NCBI RefSeq assembly: GCF_020379485.1
Contig: NC_063452.1
Coordinates: 38,020,650 to 38,084,649 of the forward strand
From: Brassica napus
Taxonomy: Eukaryota; Streptophyta; Magnoliopsida; Brassicales; Brassicaceae
Direction: 5' to 3'
DNA: 64,000 bases
Shown: piece by piece, positions 60,751 to 64,000 of the stretch
Layout: each line of letters begins with the position of its first letter
Position numbering within the stretch: position 1 is the stretch's first letter
Translations under genes and position numbers: made by a program
The notes under the pieces: generated by a model
What the model saw: only the letters and a program-made list of their open reading frames with translations
What the model was told of the DNA's origin: nothing
Database searches by the model: none

Positions 60751-62316
60751 ATGAACTTGAGGAGCAGGGGTCCATCAAACCTAGTTCCAATAGTAGCAGA
60801 CATCAGAGCTTTTGAGAGGGAGTGTGCTAGAGCTAGAAGAGAAGAAGAACAACAAGCCCACTTGCAGAGATTCGATATTGATATGGAAGATCAACCGCAA
60901 GGGGCAGAACACCAACCGCGGGTAGCTCGACCCATTGGTACTTATGACCGGCCCAACATTCATGGTCATAGACTGGGAATCCGAGCACCGGCTGTGGCAG
61001 CCAACAACTTTGAGGTCAAGCCAGGACTCCTCAACGTGATCGAGAACGACAAGTATCATGGCTTGGCTCTAGAGGACCCATTTGATCACTTGGACAAGTT
61101 CGACAGCTACTGTGGGTTGTCAAAAACCAATGGTGTGTCCGAAGATGCCTTAAAGCTCAAGCTATTCCTTTTCTCTTTGGGGGATAAGGCGCGTCAGTGG
61201 GAGAAGTCCCTACCCAGCGACTCTATCACCACTTGGGATGATTGCAAGAGAGCATTCTTGGAGAAGTTCTTCTCTACTTCAAGAACTGCTAAGCTGAGAA
61301 ATGAGATTTCCAGCTTTCAACAGAAGAACTTGGAAGGCTTCAGTGAAGCCTGGGAGAGATTCAAGGGCTACCAAGCTCAATGCCCACACCATGGTTTCTC
61401 TAAGGAGAGCTTGCTGAGCACATTCTACCGTGGTGCTCTTCCTAAGTACAGGGCCAGACTGGATACAGCTAGCAATGGGTGCTTCTTAGGGAGAACTGAG
61501 GAAGATGCAGAGGAGCTGGTTGACAACATGGTAAAGAGTGATGCAGTCTACAGTGGAGACCACGACAGAGGCAGTCGAACAGATGATAAGCAGACGAGGA
61601 AGGAGTTGAAAGCTCTACATGATAAGATAGACATCCTCCTTGCTGATAAAGCCACACAAGATCAGCTGCACTTTTTTGGTAACCCAAGCCAAGAGACACC
61701 ACCTGTAGTCCATGAGGTTGAGGGTTTGGAAGGTCAGGAAAAACTGTGTTTCATCAACAACAATGGTAGCTGGTACAAAAAAGAGCCCAACTTTCAGTAC
61801 AACAACTACCAACAGAAATCCTATCCCAACAACCAACAGAGTGGTTATCCGCCTCGAAACAACCAGCAAGGCAGCTATCAACCTCAGCAAAATCCCTCAT
61901 CTTGTTCTTCTGCTCCTCAAGAGAGCAGCACTGACACCCTGCTGAAACAAATCTTGGAGTCTCATACTAGAAGTGAGAAGCATGTTGGTTATGAGTTGAA
62001 GAACCTTCATTTCAAGATTGATGAGAGCTACAATGAGCTCAACAACAAGTTCTCACATCTTGCTTCTACAGTCAAGAATTTAGAGAATCAGTTTGCTTCC
62101 ATGAACACTCACCAGACTCGCCAGCAAGGATCTCTACCTGAAAAATCGGACCAAAACCCCAAGGAGGCCAAAGCTATCACCCTTAAGAGTGGTAAGCAGT
62201 TACCTCCTACAACCCTCACCAGGGATGCTGAGAAACTAGGTGAGGAGGTGGCCATCAACTTAGATGATGAAGTGGTGATTGTTGATGAGAAAATCAATGA
62301 TGAAATCTTGGATTAG
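60751..62316 (+). CDS. Athila-type gag
   Basis: The open frame extends back to 60679, but MNLRSRGPSNLVP at 60751 is the usual Athila gag start. The retrotransposon gag domain is near residues 90-250: GLLNVIENDKYHGLALEDPF, RQWEKSLPSDSITTWDDCKR, FLEKFFSTSRTAKLRNEISS and YRGALPKYRARLD. A Gln/Asn/Tyr-rich stretch follows, then a predicted coiled segment (NLHFKIDESYNELNNKFSHL). The frame ends at TAG (62314-62316). The same frame continues past a second stop (TGA 62338-62340) into the protease, so gag and protease were probably one polyprotein and the stops are secondary. The product would form the virus-like particle in the cytoplasm. Confidence 0.88.
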   Translation: MNLRSRGPSNLVPIVADIRAFERECARARREEEQQAHLQRFDIDMEDQPQGAEHQPRVARPIGTYDRPNIHGHRLGIRAPAVAANNFEVKPGLLNVIENDKYHGLALEDPFDHLDKFDSYCGLSKTNGVSEDALKLKLFLFSLGDKARQWEKSLPSDSITTWDDCKRAFLEKFFSTSRTAKLRNEISSFQQKNLEGFSEAWERFKGYQAQCPHHGFSKESLLSTFYRGALPKYRARLDTASNGCFLGRTEEDAEELVDNMVKSDAVYSGDHDRGSRTDDKQTRKELKALHDKIDILLADKATQDQLHFFGNPSQETPPVVHEVEGLEGQEKLCFINNNGSWYKKEPNFQYNNYQQKSYPNNQQSGYPPRNNQQGSYQPQQNPSSCSSAPQESSTDTLLKQILESHTRSEKHVGYELKNLHFKIDESYNELNNKFSHLASTVKNLENQFASMNTHQTRQQGSLPEKSDQNPKEAKAITLKSGKQLPPTTLTRDAEKLGEEVAINLDDEVVIVDEKINDEILD

Positions 62317-62343
62317 ATTGTGGAAGCCAAAGGTAAATGAAAG

Positions 62344-63201
62344 GTGGGGGAAGAGAAGAAAACAGTGAAAGATGGTGAAGTTCTTGCTCCAGCAAGTGAG
62401 AATTCTTTTGTTCCTCCTCCCTATGAACCCAAACTACCATTCCCTGGTAGATTCAAGAGGCAGCTGCTAGAGAAGTACAAGGCTTTGTTTGAGAAGCAAA
62501 TGAGTGAAGCTCAGGTTGCAATGCCCATCATCGATGCTTTCATGTTGATTCCTCAATACAACAAGATCCTGAAAGATGTTGTAGCTGCAAAGAAGAAGGA
62601 AATGGAAAGCATGATGATTCTTACCCATGAGTGTAGTGTCATCATCCAGAGGCTTGATGTTCCAGAGAAGTTAGAGGATCCAGGATGCTTCACACTACCT
62701 TGTGCTCTTGGACCTGTGGTATTTGAGAAATGTGTCTGCGATTTGGGAGCTAGTGTCAGCGTGATGCCTTTGTCTGTTGCAAAGAAGCTTGGATTCACTC
62801 AGTACAAGAAGTTTAGACTCTTTCTGGTGTTAGCTGATCGTTCAGTGAAGTACCCTGTGGGCATCTTAGAGGACCTACCTATGAAGATTGGAAGGTATGA
62901 GATACCTACAGATTTTGTGGTGCTTGAGATGGGTGAGGAGGCTCAAGACCCATTGATTCTTGGAAGGTCATTCTTAGCTACAGCAGGAGCAATTGTTAAG
63001 GTGAAAGAGGGCACGATTGATCTCCATTTGGGTAAAGGGCATGTTCTCCACTTTGACATCAAGGAGAAAATGAAGAAACCAACTGTGTTCGGGCAAGCCT
63101 TCTACATTGAAGAGATGGGCACTCTTGTTGATGAGCACCTTGAAGAGTTACCACCTAAGGACGACGAGGAGGGAGCATCTCCCTCTACTCATTCCCCATA
63201 G
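62344..63201 (+). CDS. Athila-type aspartic protease region, ORF downstream of two stops
   Basis: In frame with gag and beginning at a GTG codon after the second stop. Conserved PYEPKLPFPGRFKRQLLEKY precedes the protease. The active site reads CDLGASVSVMP (Athila elements use DLGA instead of DTGA). Later EAQDPLILGRSFLATAGAIV is the flap/C-terminal motif (LILGRSFLAT). The frame ends STHSP, TAG 63199-63201, with no RT in any frame afterwards. Expected function is cleavage of the gag-pol polyprotein. With no independent ATG it would be made only by read-through or not at all. Confidence 0.8.
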   Translation: MGEEKKTVKDGEVLAPASENSFVPPPYEPKLPFPGRFKRQLLEKYKALFEKQMSEAQVAMPIIDAFMLIPQYNKILKDVVAAKKKEMESMMILTHECSVIIQRLDVPEKLEDPGCFTLPCALGPVVFEKCVCDLGASVSVMPLSVAKKLGFTQYKKFRLFLVLADRSVKYPVGILEDLPMKIGRYEIPTDFVVLEMGEEAQDPLILGRSFLATAGAIVKVKEGTIDLHLGKGHVLHFDIKEKMKKPTVFGQAFYIEEMGTLVDEHLEELPPKDDEEGASPSTHSP

Positions 63202-64000
63202 AAGGTAACCCACTACTTTCCCTTGTATATACCATTTCGTTTTTGCATATTAGTTTTCTCTTTTTGGGTATCTCTCTCTCCTTGACAACACAGAGACTGT
63301 GTAATTTAAGTTTGGGGGAGGTACCAAGTATTTGATCACGTTTGCTTTGATGATTTTGAGTCTCATGCATTGCATTATACATATATATTTTCATAAAAAA
63401 AAAAATTCATTTAGTTTGCATCATTTGCACTTCTAGGAGAATCTAGAGCATATAGGTTGCATTTACTTGCATTGGGAGCAATGATTTGAAATGTCTTGTA
63501 AAAAACATTACTTTGCACCTGAGTAGCTTATGCACCTCTCAAAAACACTTGTATGCTTCGAGCCTTGAAAACTCTTCCTGAAACTTGTTGATTGCTGAAA
63601 CTCAGTCTTTGAAGCCAACTACAACCGTATTTGAACTGAACGAACTTAATGCATCTTGCTCATGGTCCCTTGTTTACTGAATCATGGATATACACACTTG
63701 AGTTGTCACATCCTTTATGCCAATCTTTTTTGACAAACTCTAGTGGTACACCATTCCCAAAATCCCTTCTTCCTTTTAAGCCTTCATTATTTGATGAGTG
63801 AGGCTTTTTTCGGAAAGCCTTACATGTGCATAATGTTGAGAGTATCGGGAACGACAATGCTTGGTCTTCATTCTTGCTAGATTAATCACTCTATTGTCTA
63901 GCTATAGGTGGGGATGAGTGTGGTGACTATGGTTTGGAAGCATGAAAAGTTCAAAGGAAAAGAATAGACTCTTTGTGTTTAAATGGATAATCTTATTGGA
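63202..64000 (+). other. Non-coding internal region of the Athila-type element
   Basis: TTTAAGTTTGGGGGAGGTACC (split: TTTAAGTTTGGG at 63305, then GGAGGTACC) is the purine-rich landmark that follows the pol gene in Athila elements; here it follows the protease directly. The rest has no ORF and resembles Athila 3' internal sequence in composition. The element runs past the window end. Confidence 0.65.

Overview
This is nuclear plant DNA. Genes have GT-AG introns, the intergenic DNA is AT-rich, and transposable elements are nested in each other. Protein matches and element types (Cassandra TRIM with a 5S-like LTR, Athila-type PBS, CACTA/TNP2, MULE with SWIM finger, tRNA-derived SINEs) point to Brassicaceae, most likely a Brassica/Raphanus-type genome rather than compact Arabidopsis. 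From memory of Arabidopsis gene order, PABN1, the TMEM135-like gene and USB1 lie close together on chromosome 5 (At5g51120-At5g51170). The window therefore looks like that segment inflated by mobile DNA; this synteny is an inference.

Host genes: the 3' end of a nuclear poly(A)-binding protein gene (18-301); a broken second copy of it (12206-12780); an intact five-finger YY1-type zinc-finger gene (15342-17476, 6 coding exons, 382 aa); an intact TMEM135-like membrane protein gene (48948-51221, 8 exons, 523 aa); and, convergent with it, an intact U6 snRNA phosphodiesterase USB1 gene (51730-53385, minus, 6 exons, 290 aa). A probable bidirectional promoter upstream of USB1, with two TGGGCY site II motifs, a telo-box-like AACCCTAA and a TATA box, faces a non-coding stretch with one good and one weak C/D snoRNA candidate.

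Mobile DNA, left to right: hAT-like MITE (979-1270); Cassandra TRIM (1748-2553); LINE ORF1 remnant split by a hAT MITE (2615-3540); complete 8.45-kb CACTA element with GGC target duplications and decayed genes (3641-12091); hAT MITE in the PABN pseudogene (12490-12738); poly(A) retroposon on the minus strand (13392-14325); a CCGAACCCGA-rich element with a 12-bp duplication (20741-21560); solo LTR with a perfect TTGTA duplication (22049-23369); decayed MULE (27340-30940); minus-strand Ty3/gypsy remnant (31640-35820) carrying a LINE tail that itself carries a Cassandra; three SINEs (35861-36057, 44830-45085, 55229-55409); a decayed L1-type LINE (37500-44570) split by a non-autonomous Athila-like LTR element (37947-41720); a fold-back element filled with telomere-like repeats (45840-46985); Ty3/gypsy RT debris (56045-56820); and, at the right edge, an Athila-type element with LTR, PBS, gag and protease but no polymerase seen (59222-64000).

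The coding islands are ordinary housekeeping and RNA-metabolism genes. Most of the interest lies in how the insertions are stacked. Exact target duplications and element boundaries allow a relative chronology. No clearly new biological system was found. The best candidates for follow-up are the snoRNA-like locus paired with USB1, the fold-back telomere-repeat element and the polymerase-less Athila derivative.
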